A stretch of 64,000 nucleotides of DNA from Bilabrum cf. latius (Eukaryota > Bigyra: Bicosoecida > Bigyra > Bicosoecida). This document shows positions 33,500-44,595 of this stretch, in pieces. Each line of letters starts with the position of its first letter. Position 1 is the first letter of the stretch. The notes beneath the pieces are model-generated. The model saw nothing but the letters and a program-made list of their open reading frames with translations. It was not told the DNA's origin and searched no databases. The position numbers and the translations under genes are program-made. Where the stretch lies: assembly GCA_965178125.1 (NCBI GenBank), contig OZ237744.1:558001-622000 (forward strand), written 5' to 3'.

Positions 33500-36400
33500 T
33501 CGTGCTGCCGAGGCGGATGCAGCTGTACGATTGGAGAATCGGTCTGGTGGCCTCGGGGGGACAGTCGACCGTTGATCTGAGAGACAATTTCGTGACGTGG
33601 GTGAGGGGTATTATCAATTCGCTATGAGTTGCGCATGGATGCTAATGGGCATGAACCTATTCATTCTAGAAGGCCCGCCCCACACAAACACGTCACAGCG
33701 TGATAGCGTGTGTTCTTGCGCCGTTGACCGGCCCGCAAAAAGCGCGTGTTGGCGTTCATTCGTTCATATTATGAAAGATGCATATTTCGTATCGTATTCC
33801 TCTATCGCAGATGTCGACGGCGCACCCAGCGTTCAACGGAACCGAGGCTGGCTTCCTGACAGAGCCGTTCCGGAACCTCAACGTCCCGGCCTTCGCTGAC
33901 GTGATTCGCACGTTTGACTCAGGCAGGGAGTTCGATAACTACGTGAAGAACAACGAGTATGCGTCTCGCGGCGACCGCCCCCGCGTGTGGGCTGCCATCG
34001 ACTTCGAATCCTTCGACGCAAACTCTGGAGCAGTGCGCTACAAGCTGCGATTTAACATCACCGACATGCAGGACACCTTCGAGACGCTGGACCCGGTGCA
34101 GCGGGAGCCGTTCATTGAGTCTCAGAATAACTTCATCCAGGTGATTCCCGAGGAGAACGACTACGAGGACGTGCCCGAAGCCCACCTCGAGACCCCCGCA
34201 GACAGAGAGGCCATCAGGAGGCCCATGCCGAGTGCCTCTACACTACAGAGGGAAGTGGACCGGTTCCTCATCCAGAGGCGGCTGGATCCCACCGTCTTGC
34301 CGAACATCAACGTGGAGACCGTGAACGAGATCGTCGGGTCTGCCTTCTTCCAGCTCGGCTTCAACTTCACCGAGATCGGGAACGAGCTGGCCGCGCTCGA
34401 GCGCAACAACTTGAGTGACACGGTGCTCGGCGGCCTGGCATTCAACAGCTTCGCCAGCGAGCAGTACCAGCCTCAGTCGGTGTCTGTGATGCCGTTCCCT
34501 ATCTCCGAGTTCGACCAAAACGACTTCTACGGCGTGGTATCGGACCTGCTTCCGTTCTTCTTCATCCTCACGCTCGTGTACCCCATCTCCCAGCTCATCC
34601 GAGGGCTCGTCCTGGAGAAGGAAACGAGGATTCGGGAAGGCATGCAGATGATGGGATTGGGAGAAGGCCCCCTCATCGTGTCGTGGATCCTGACGTACGT
34701 CCTCATCTTCATGCTGCTGGCCATCCTAATCGCTGCCATCACCTCAAACAACATGTTCAAGGAATCGAGCTTCGGCCCCATTTTCTTCCTCTTCTGGATC
34801 CTGGGAATCGCTTCGACCGCGTTCGGGTACTTTGTCAGCGTCTTCTTCAACGGCGCGAGGACGGCCTCCTTCGTTGGTGTGCTCCTTTTCATCGGCATCT
34901 ACTTCCCCTACACCTCCGTGAGCGGGCCCCAGCACGACCTGCCAGCCAAGCGGGCTGCCTCTCTGTGTGCCCCCACCGCCTTCTCCCTCAGCCTCAACCA
35001 GGCCGTACTGTTTGAGCAGCAGGGCCTGGGCGTGGCCTACGACAACTCTGACCTGGAGCTGCAGAACTGGCAGTACGGAATCGGACTCTGGATGATGGTG
35101 ATCGACACGCTCCTCTACCTGTTCCTGGGGTGGTACTTCGACAACGTGCTGCCTTCTTGGTTCCGCCAGTACGGCGTCCCCCGGCCGTTCTACTTCCTGT
35201 GCACTGGCGAGTACTGGGGCGAGGTGTTCGGGGCCGAGGCCGAGATCCACGAGGACGGGGCGCACTCGGACGACAAGAGCCCTTCCATGCGCGTGACGCC
35301 CTCCGGAAAGGTGCGGGATGGCAGGTCCTCCGTGGCCTCCGTGTCAAGCCAGCCCACCAACCCCAACGACGACCCCGCCAAGTACCCCAACATCACCGAC
35401 TACCACCTGGTGCAGCCGCTGCAGATGGAGCAGCGCGAGTCACTGGCTCATAACAAGGGCATCAAGATCAGGGGACTGCGCAAGCAGTTCGGCGACAAGG
35501 TGGCCGTGCATGGCCTCAACTTCGAGCTCATGGAGAACCAGGTCAACTGCCTGCTGGGCCACAACGGTGCGGGTAAGACCACGACCATCGGCATGCTGAC
35601 TGGCCTCATCTCGCCCTCCGCGGGTACTGCCAAGATCTACGGCTACGACATCCGCACCCAGATGTCCGAGATCCGCAAGATTCTCGGCGTATGCCCCCAA
35701 CACGACGTGCTGTGGCCCGAGCTCACCGTGAGTGAGCACTTGAACCTGTACGCGGGCTTCAAGGGGGTCCCCTCGGACAAGGTGAACGAAGAGGTGCAGA
35801 AGGCAATCAGGGACGTCGGTCTCACCGAGAAGGAGCACCAGCAGACGCAGACCCTGTCCGGAGGACAGAAGAGGAAGCTGTCCGTGGCCATCGCATTCAT
35901 CGGAGACTCCCGTCTTGTGCTGCTGGACGAGCCCACGAGCGGTGTGGACGCGTACAGCCGGCGGTCGATGTGGGACATCATCAAGCAGCGCCGGTCGGGG
36001 TGCACCATCCTGCTGACCACGCACTTCATGGACGAGGCTGACAAGCTGGGCGACCGTGTGACGATTGCGGCTCACGGCAAGATCCAGTGCAGTGGCACCC
36101 CGCTGTTTCTCAAGAGTAAGTACGGCGTGGGCTACCAGTTGAGCATCGTGAAGAAGACATCCCGCGACGGCGACCGTGACTGTGACGTCCGAGCCGTGAC
36201 GCGGCTCGTGCGTGGCCACGTCGAGGGCGCTGACATCGCCAGCAACGTGGGCACCGAGCTTATCTACCGCCTGCCTCTGGGCCAGGCCGCCAATTTCGCC
36301 GCCATGTTTGCCGCGCTGGACGAGGACATGCAGAAGGACACCGCCAAGCAGCAGCTGAACATCACTTCCTATGGCGTGAGCGTGACTACCATGGAGGAGG

Positions 36401-39400
36401 TCTTCCTCAGGGTGGCCCACGGCGAGGCCCGCGACGAAGTTCTCGGCTCGGCGCAAAAGGCCGCCTCTTCACGCAAAGTGGGACAGAAGCCCACTGGTGG
36501 GGGTGCTGCCGGCGCGGCAACGGATGCCGGTGAGGTGGAGATGACTGACATGGACGGCAAGGCCACTCCCGCCAAGGAGCCGGCCGGCGATCCCGAGGAG
36601 GGCGGCCTCAGGGCGCAGCCCCTGACCATCGACGCGGTGAGGGAGCGTGCCCGCCGCGATGCGGACAACCTATGCGTGCGCCACTTTATGGCCCTGCTGA
36701 CCAAGCGTGCCTGCTACATCAGGAGGGACTTCCTGGCCTTCTGCTTCCAGCTGCTCATCCCGACCATCGTCGTCATCTTCGCCCTGCTGCTCCTGCGCAG
36801 CGGAACACCCACGGAGTTCCCGGAGGTCGTGCTCGACACGGCGGGCGTGCAGTCGCGCAACCTCGACACGCACGTCCCCATCCTTTCCTACTACTCGACC
36901 AACCCGGCCGCCAACGGCTCAAATCCAGTCATCGTGGATCGCATCGCTGAGATCACCGACTCGAATCTGGTTCTAAACATGTTCGGATCCGACAGCGCCG
37001 AGCTCCCCACCACGGGCCCGCTGATCGACCAGCTCGAGTAGGATCTGGAGGACGAGGCTAACTCCGAGTCGGGCGCGTTCACGCCGTTCAGGCGCCAGCT
37101 GCAGGGCGGACAGGCGCTGCCCCAGCCCGCGTATGACTACGCCCGTCTCTCGTAGTACCTGATCAACAACAGGGAGGCCCGTGAGTCGGCTCAGATGGGC
37201 GCGTTTGCGTTCAAGTCCAAGCTCTTCAACAACATCCAGGACGGCGGTGCCACTGCTGCATCGTACACTGTGCTGCACAACACGACCTACTACTTTGGCG
37301 CCGGTCTGTGGCCAAACATCATGAACAGCGCGTTGTATCGAGAGGCAAGGCAGTCACGTAGCGAAGCCGTCGACGAGTCGACGCACATCACGATGGCCAT
37401 CCACCCGCTGCCGTTTACCGCCCAGCAGGAGCTGTTTGTCGGGTCGTTCATTTCGCTGTTTGCGGCTCTTGCGATTCTGGTCGCGTTCTCGTTCATCCCT
37501 GCTTCCTATGCTGTGTTCATCGTGAGAGAGAGGGAGGTGAGCGCCAAGCATCAGTAGCTCATCTCCGGCGTGAGCATCTGGGCCTACTGGTTCTCGACCT
37601 TCGTGTTCGACTTCGCAACTTACCTGGTCCCCTGCTTCCTGACCATTGCGGTGATTGCCGCGTACAACATTGATGTGTTCATCGACACGGCTGACCAGAG
37701 GCTCGCGGGACTTTTCCTCATCTTTCTCGCATACGGCCTGTCCGTCGCTGCCTTCACATACTGCCTGACGTACCTGTTCAAGTCGTACACCGGCGCCCTC
37801 GTGTCCGTGCTGGCCCTCAACATCTTCGCCGTGCTGCTGATGATCGCTTCTTTCGTGATGGACAAGATCAAGTCTACGTGCAGGGAGGACCGCGTCCTGC
37901 GGTACATATACCGGCTTATTCCCGGCTACGCTCTCGGCAATGGTCTTCTGAACCTAAGCTTTCTGGACTCGCTCGCCCTCCTCGACCGCATCTGCGACGC
38001 GCAGCACAACCCCGACACCGATTTTGGCCAGCTGGAGGACTACAAGGCGCTGGACTGGAACGCGCTGGGAGCCAACATCTGGATGATGCTGATTGAGGCT
38101 GTGGTCTACTTTTGTATCGCCGTTGGTATCGACTACATCCAGGCCAACCCGGCCCTTCTCCGTATCTGCAGTATTGAGAGCACCGTGGCCCCCCCGCCGG
38201 CCAAGCACGTCGACCAGGACGTGCGCGCTGAAGCGCAGCGCGTACAGCCGATGGAGGGCAAGGGCAGCGATGACATTTTGATCGTCAAGGACATCCGCAA
38301 GTGCTACCCGGGCGGCAAGCAGGCGGTCAAGGGTGTGAGCTTCGGCGTGCCTGTGGGCAATGTCTTCGCCCTTCTGGGCATCAACGGAGCTGGCAAGAGC
38401 AGCACCTTCAAGATGCTCTCCGGCGACACCGTACCCACGGACGGCAGTGCCATGGTGGCCGGATACGACGTGGTGGAGCAGCAGATGGACGTACGGAGGC
38501 TGCTGGGCTACTGCCCCCAGTTCGATGCCCTGCTGGACCTACTCACCGTCCGCGAGCACCTTGAGCTGTACGGCCGCATCAAGAGCGTGCCCGAGGATCA
38601 GCTGGAAGACCTTGTCCAGCAAAAGATGCGGCAGATGGACATCGTTGAGTACGAGAACGTGCAGTCGTACCAGCTTTCTGGCGGCAACAAAAGGAAGCTG
38701 TCCGTCGCGATCGCGCTGATCGGCGACCCGCCGCTGATCCTACTGGACGAGTGCACGACTGGCGTGGACCCTGTCGCGCGCCGAAAGCTGTGGACGGTCA
38801 TTCAGGACATCACGGACAAGCAGCGGATTTGCAGCATTGTCATCTGCACGCATTCCATGGAGGAGGCGGAATCACTGTCTAACAACCTCACGATCATGGT
38901 CAGCGGCAGGCTCAAGTGCCTCGGCAGCACGCAGCACATTAAGAATCGTTTCGGCAAAGCCTACATGGCAGAGATCCGAATGGCAGATGTTCCTGACGAT
39001 AAGGTGGTCGAGCTCGCGCAGAGCCTGCTTAATGTTGGCGCTGACGTGCTGGACTCCCACCGGGTGTCGCGGGCTGAGATCAACCGGCTGTGCCAGACGA
39101 CGAACCGGAACGACAGGGTAGCTGCCATCGCACCAGGCCAAGCTGGCTGGGCCATCAACGCAGCGCTGATGAACGCTGAGCACTCTGCACCCCCTGCCAT
39201 GCGTGCTTCTGCCGGCATCTCGGCTCGCAAGTTCCTGCAGTGGTGGGCTGAGATGGACCAGGCCGAGGCCATGCAGGCCTACATCTGCAACGAGGCGTTC
39301 CCGGCCAGGAACGCAGTGCCCGGGTCTGAGGGGGTGACACGTGTGGTAGAGAGGCACGGTCAGATGTTCCGGTTCAAGATCCCGTTCCAGCGGGACACGA

Positions 39401-39666
39401 CCCTGGGTCAGATGTTCTCCACGCTGGAGGACTGCAAGGAGCGGCTCAACATGGAGGAGTACTCGCTGTCCCAGACCTCTCTCGAGCAGATCTTCAACCA
39501 ATTCGCCGCCGAGCAGGAGGAAGAGACGACCCTTGCTCCTGGCATGATCTCTGCCAACCAGTCCTCTTAGCAGCAACAGGCACAAGGCGGTGCTGCCTCG
39601 GTGGCAGTGTCGCCCAACCCAGCGCAGAGGGGCGTGACCGACCAGGGCAGCGGGAAGTTGGTCTGA
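33500..39666 (+). CDS. Full-length ABCA-type ABC transporter (5' end incomplete)
   Basis: Exons 33500-33600 and 33811-39666 (TGA 39664) give about 1,985 residues; the cytoplasmic N-terminus and first helix lie further upstream and were not found. UAG codons are at 37039, 37153, 37555 and 39568. The order is extracellular domain, six-helix region, NBD1 with GHNGAGKTT (about 35557), LSGGQKRKLSVAIA and LLDEPTSGVD, then a second membrane half and NBD2 with GINGAGKSS (about 38385), LSGGNKRKLSVAIA and LLDECTTGVD. This is the ABCA (lipid/sterol exporter or flippase) architecture. The motif KHQ[UAG]LISGVS at 37546-37572 matches KHQQLISGVS of plant and protist ABCA1. Both nucleotide sites look intact. 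Codon use is strongly biased to G/C third positions and UAG is rare here, suggesting a well-expressed gene. Confidence 0.93.
33601..33810 (+). other. ABCA intron (210 nt)
   Basis: Donor GTGAGG follows ...GTGACGTGG and the acceptor TCTATCGCAG precedes ATGTCGACG. It joins DNFVTW to MSTAHP in frame. The upstream exon is bounded by acceptor CTGTTGCAG at 33499. Confidence 0.65.
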
Positions 39667-39884
39667 CCTGGTCCAGGGTTTTGATTGATGTGTCTGACTG
39701 AGCATGGTTAACTCGTGCGATGTAAACACCGCCCAGTCCCACGCACGTGTATACCACCTTGGCATTGCGAACAACCAGCCGCCAGCACGACGGTCATCAT
39801 CATGTGCATCGAACCTTCGTCGCACATTTGAATTTTCCGAAGTTCCAGCTCAACATTTCTCCCCACCAGCCGGCCCAACAGATC

Positions 39885-41193
39885 ATGTTCATCGAAAAAG
39901 ATCTTCGCAAAGTGCAAGAAATTCTAGAGGATCCGTCTGATGACCGCAAGAAGCTGAAGCTTGGGCGCCGTGAAGCTCAGTTCAATGGAACTATTGAGGT
40001 CCTTACTGATGCAAGGTTTCACGATTCGCTAGGCAACTGCGAATACTTAAGTTTGTACAATAATAAGCTCCATACTATTCGCGGAATCGATGCCTTTCAA
40101 TTTTCGCCGCTCGAGTCCCTAAATCTGGGTAGAAATGAACTGAAGACGCTATCATCAGGATTGGGCAAGTTGGGCCATACCTTGCAGAGCCTGTGGGTAG
40201 AAGACAACTAGGTCAAGGGATTCCCTAAAGTGAGTTTTTAAAGATTCCGCCGAAGTGGATGGGATCCTCTTCCCATATCGAGTATACTCTGGCAGTAGCA
40301 TTTGAGCTTCGCAGGTGATTCTCTCGCTGAAACACTTGAGAGTCCTTCGGATGTGTAACAATCCCCAGATAGGCGGTATTCCTGATGGCATCCGAGCCCT
40401 TCCTCACCTGGAGGAAGTCGCATTCGAAGGTTGTGGAATTTCATCGATACCTGACGGGCTCTTGACACTGGGAAAGCTAAGACTGCTGATGCTCCGCAGG
40501 AACTAGATCAAGGATTTGCCCGAGCAAATCGGCAAGCTCGGATCAATACAGCGGCTTCATTTAAATGATAACTAGCTGCAGAAGCTCCCGGCCTCGATCG
40601 GGGACATGTCGAAGCTCGAAGTGCTGCTCCTCAACACGAACGAGCTGGACGAGCTGCCTGCTTCAATGGCTCGCCTGAGAAACCTTAAGACTCTCACTTT
40701 GAGCCACAATCAGATCAAGTCCGTGCCACCTGTCCTGCTGTCGCTGTGGCGCCCATCTTTGCCCGCCGGCCTGCGAGAAGCTGCAGAGGCCGTGACCATT
40801 GCTCTGTCGCAGTCGCAGTCGCCAGGGTCTCCAGGCCGGGGGCCTGCTGGAAAGCCCTCTGGCTCCGCAGCGATGGTAGGCGACGGGTCCGATGAGACCC
40901 CGGTGAAGGCAGGCCGTGAGTTTGCTGCAGGCCCAGCATCGGGGGCAGGCGCGGGTGGTGACGAGGGCGTCGATGATGGGGACAGCTTCGGTGCAGCGGA
41001 GGTGGCCGGCGAGACTATGTCCTTCGACCTCGATTTTACCGGGAATCCCGTTTGGAAGGACCCTGGTTCGCTGTTCACGCTCTCGTAGTACAGCACGCCC
41101 CTTGCGATGGAGTGGTCTAGGAAGAGGGCAGAGGCGGAGGAGGCGGCGAAGGCTGCCAAGCAGCGAGCCAGCAAGAAGGCGAGGGTGGGCTGA
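39885..41193 (+). CDS. Leucine-rich repeat protein (SHOC2/Ras-suppressor-like)
   Basis: Two exons, 39885-40229 and 40315-41193 (407 residues, TGA 41191), are separated by an 85-nt intron with GTGAGT and TTCGCAG. The frame crosses the junction as FPK-VILSL. At least eight LxxLxLxxNxLxxLP repeats fill the protein to about residue 255, followed by an acidic/Gly-rich segment and a Lys/Ala-rich tail. UAG codons are at 40209, 40504, 40573 and 41086. The first three lie directly after the conserved Asn of an LRR (N[UAG]VKGFP, N[UAG]IKDLP, N[UAG]LQKLP); a later repeat has CAG at the same position (NQIKSVP). A scaffold role is likely but the partner is unknown. The LRR core is certain. Confidence 0.88.
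40230..40314 (+). other. LRR gene intron (85 nt)
   Basis: Donor is GTGAGTTTTTAA, whose TAA would truncate the protein if retained; acceptor is GAGCTTCGCAG. Confidence 0.85.
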
Positions 41194-41323
41194 ACCGAGT
41201 TCGAGATTGTTTGCCTTACCGCAGCATGATATTGACTAGATTAGAACAATCACTGTGCCTTTGAGTGCCATATTGCAGTTTGTCACCCAGAGGAACAGGG
41301 AGATCCACAGCAATGAATAGCCA

Positions 41324-44260
41324 TCAAAGCAGCAGCCACGCTGTCGACAGCACCGCATGCAGGCCGCCAGATTCGGCAAGGGATGGGTGGTGCGATTCTT
41401 TCGTCTCTGCATGATCGGAGGAAGTCCCCCCTTTCGGAATTTTGACCGAGCTGACCCCGAGGTCCTTGAATCCGAAGCCGCTCGTGCCGTACTGCTTGTC
41501 CTAGCTTGCCACCTGCAGCAGCATACATGATCCCGGCTCGAGCGTGTCTTCCGTCGCGGCGACCGCACGCGTGGAGGGCCTTCCCGCTCCCTTGGCCGAG
41601 CCACCAGTAGCACGAGCAGCAGTTCCAGACCTGCCACGACGGGCCCTGCCAGCCGACGGGCCGGATGTAGAGGCACGGTGCCCACGGCTGAACCACACAT
41701 TCTGTCCGCTATATTGGCCTACTGCCACCTTCAAGGAAGTGCGCTCGCTGGCGTTGACGAGTGCAACAACGCACATGGAGTCGTTCGTGAGCTGGTACAC
41801 CCCGGAAAGCGAGTCGCCTGTGCCGGTCGGCACCACCATCCGCACCCCGTGCAAGACACACCGCTGGATCATAGCACCTGCCACCACAGCCACGGGGACC
41901 TGCACAGGCGCAAGCCGGACAGGAGAGCTGCTGAGGCATTGCACCGTGAAAGGAGCGCCGCGTGGGTGCGCAGACTTCTCATCATCGCTGGCATACTTAG
42001 CCCGTGTCAGCTGTCCAAAGCCAAGAGGCAAGATCACCGTAGACGCGCCTTTGTCCTCGCGTGCAGTCTCCTCGTACTGGAGCAACACACTGTCATGAGT
42101 TTCCCTCCGTGCGTGGGCCAGCAGAGTTTGATACCCACATCTAAACTCTGGCTCAGCGGCTGCGGCAGAACCTGTGGCTCTGCCGGACACAGTCTATGGG
42201 AGCTCAAGGAGTGCCAGTCCGATATCCGTCATCGAATTTAGTTTCACCAGAGCCGATGGCTTGGGTTTTGCGGCGCCTGCAGTCCTTACCGCACTTGTAT
42301 GAGAGGGATGACTCGGGTGGGCTCCAGCGGTTCTATGAGTCGGTCTGCTAGATCCAGCCCCTGACGATGCACCCGTCTGCCTTGAGGACCTTGGGAGGAC
42401 GTGGCCATGACCCGTGGCTGCCGTTCGTTGCGAAGCTCGTGCCGTGTGCGAAGATGTGCGAGAAGCGCTGGATCGGCTGACTCGACCACGGCTCGCGGTG
42501 TGTGACTAGGCAGCTTCTCCCGGATCTGCGCCACCCATGGCTCCGTACAGGTCTGCAATGCCGCTCAATGCACCACCAGCGCTTGAGAGCCCACCTGACG
42601 TGAGTCGGCTGCCGCCGCGACCTGCCCTGGTCCGCGTGCTTCCAGCCTTCCTGGTGCGCCCAGTTCTACGAGCGGACGGCGACCCTGAGTGCAGCGGTGT
42701 CCTCTACCTTGACTCGGCATGAGAGGAGCCAGGCGATGCCACAGCGGCTGCAGCAATCTTCCGCCCCGCAGTAGCAGCGGCACCAGAAGTGGCACCACTT
42801 GCAGGGCTAGGGGGCGAACCCGCCCCTGTCCCGAAGCGCAGGCCCTGCGGCTCCTCCTCTGTCACTACCTTTGAATCATCGAAACGAACGGCAGGGGATC
42901 CCTCAATGTGTTCGTTCCACCAATGCATGAGGCGATCGGTGGGCTGCTGAATAGCAATCGTCATTTGCAATGAACTGCCGGGGCTGGCTGCCTCGACGCG
43001 GAAGGCTGGCCAATGCGTTGCGTCCTGGCTGTATGGGAGGTGCGCGGTCCGTCTTGCGTGCCACCAACCCTCGCGGTTTACCGCTAGCTCAACGACCCCA
43101 AAATACTTGCAGAAATCGCCAATGGACATGATGAAAGTGCCGTCTCCTTTGCGTCTCGCCCCCCGCACTAGAGCCGTGCGCCTTCCCCGTGAGCCTGCTC
43201 GGTGCTCGGTTGCAGCATCTACAGTGGAAGAAGCACTGCCCGCACCCCCAGGTGCAGATGAAGCTGCAGAGGCTGCGCCTGAGTCAGGGTACATGATTTC
43301 TTTGTCTGCCGGTTCCCAGCCCTTCCAATTCCTCGAGTACCTGCCAGTCCACCCGCCGTGACCCCACGGGTTTCGCAGGCGAACGAGCCGCACCCCCTTG
43401 TGCTCCAGAAGCGACAGTATGCTGTAAGCGTGGCGAATGCTCAGCCCGGCCGCTTCCGCCTCGCCTTGGATCCTCTTGAGCTCGGCACCTGATACCGCCA
43501 CCGTGTTCACGTCCACGCCGCACGAGGCGCCCATGATGTAACCCTCTCTGCGGTAGTGCAGCAGCCGCGCCCACACCTTGTTCACAATTGCGTCGCTCGG
43601 CGGGCCAGCAGCGCTCACTGGTGGGATTGGTGCCCCTTTCTTGACTCTGAGCGATGGTGGGAGAACGGTGCCGCCAGGTGCAGAGGCGCGGCGCAGCATC
43701 TCGGCTGCAGTGTGCATCGCCCGGGCGTGCTTGAGCTCCTCATTGGTTGCGCACACCGCGATGTGAAACTGCGTGGCTGGTGCACCGGTGAGAAGGCGGA
43801 ATCCCTCGGTGATGTGCCCCCCTTCGATGCTCGTGTAAGACCCGGCCACCTTGGCGCAAGCCTTCTCCACCAAAGGAACCCAAAGCTGCCTGCCTGGACC
43901 CCGCGTGAAGGCCATACGGCCAAATTCTGCATCGCATGGAATTCTGTCATCGATTGGCACTACGCACCACACTCCACCAACGCATAGACGGATCTGGTAG
44001 GCTCCCGCAGGTTGCACCTCAGCGGTCCTGACCACGTTCTTGAGCAGGTGCGGTCGCTCAGCCACTGCCGCCAGAGCAGACTGCAGCCAGCACGCACCCA
44101 GCGCCCTCTATATCACCGATGACGCGCCAGCTGGTTGCCCAGCGGAAAGAACCTGGTACTCGCTGTCGAAGCTGCCTGCGTCGTCCTGAATGGTTTCTGG
44201 TCGCCTCCAAGACACGGCGACCGTTTTATTGGTTTTAGTTCCACCCTTCACAATAACCAT
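41324..44260 (-). CDS. Calpain-family cysteine protease
   Basis: The ORF has 978 codons from ATG 44260 to TGA 41324, with UAG at 44108, 42704, 42506, 42194 and 41501. WRRPETI near residue 20 matches the calpain entry WxRPxEI. The catalytic core follows: [UAG]51-RALGAC57WLQSALAAVAERP, then RHAYSIL with His277 and RNPWG with Asn297, so Cys-His-Asn is complete. The UAG sits six residues before the Cys, exactly where calpains have the oxyanion-hole Gln. The C-terminal part resembles calpain domain III-like beta sandwiches (DTLEPGSCMLLQVAS). There are no EF hands. A Ser/Arg-rich linker separates the parts. Cytosolic regulatory proteolysis is the family role; substrate is unknown. The gene is divergent from the FMO (335 bp) and convergent with the LRR gene (130 bp). 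Confidence 0.88.
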
Positions 44261-44595
44261 AACTACAGATGAATGATTTGCACCCAAGGAGTCTGAAGTG
44301 GCCGGGAAATCAGGATCCTCGAAAGAACTCGACTTGGAATTAGCATCGTGTAGCCACGTCTCAGCGGCTTCTTCCGCTGCTAGGGTTGTTGTATGGCCTG
44401 ACCGGGAAGCATCCGACCACTACTTTACCATTTCCGCTGGTTTGAGTCCATCCATCCCCGAAACACTTGATTTCAGTTGCGTTCTTAGCTGCGTTAGCCC
44501 ATTGCGTTGGATCCTTCAAAGGGTTCGCTCCGAACTCGAGCGAACCCACAGCGTTGCCGTCAACTTGCCGATTAGACTATCAAAATATCCTTGCT
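44261..44595. promoter_or_regulatory. Divergent promoter region, calpain / FMO
   Basis: This 335-bp non-coding stretch lies between two start codons. The frame ahead of the FMO ATG is open back to before 44467 without recognisable sequence. No TATA box is obvious. Confidence 0.35.
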
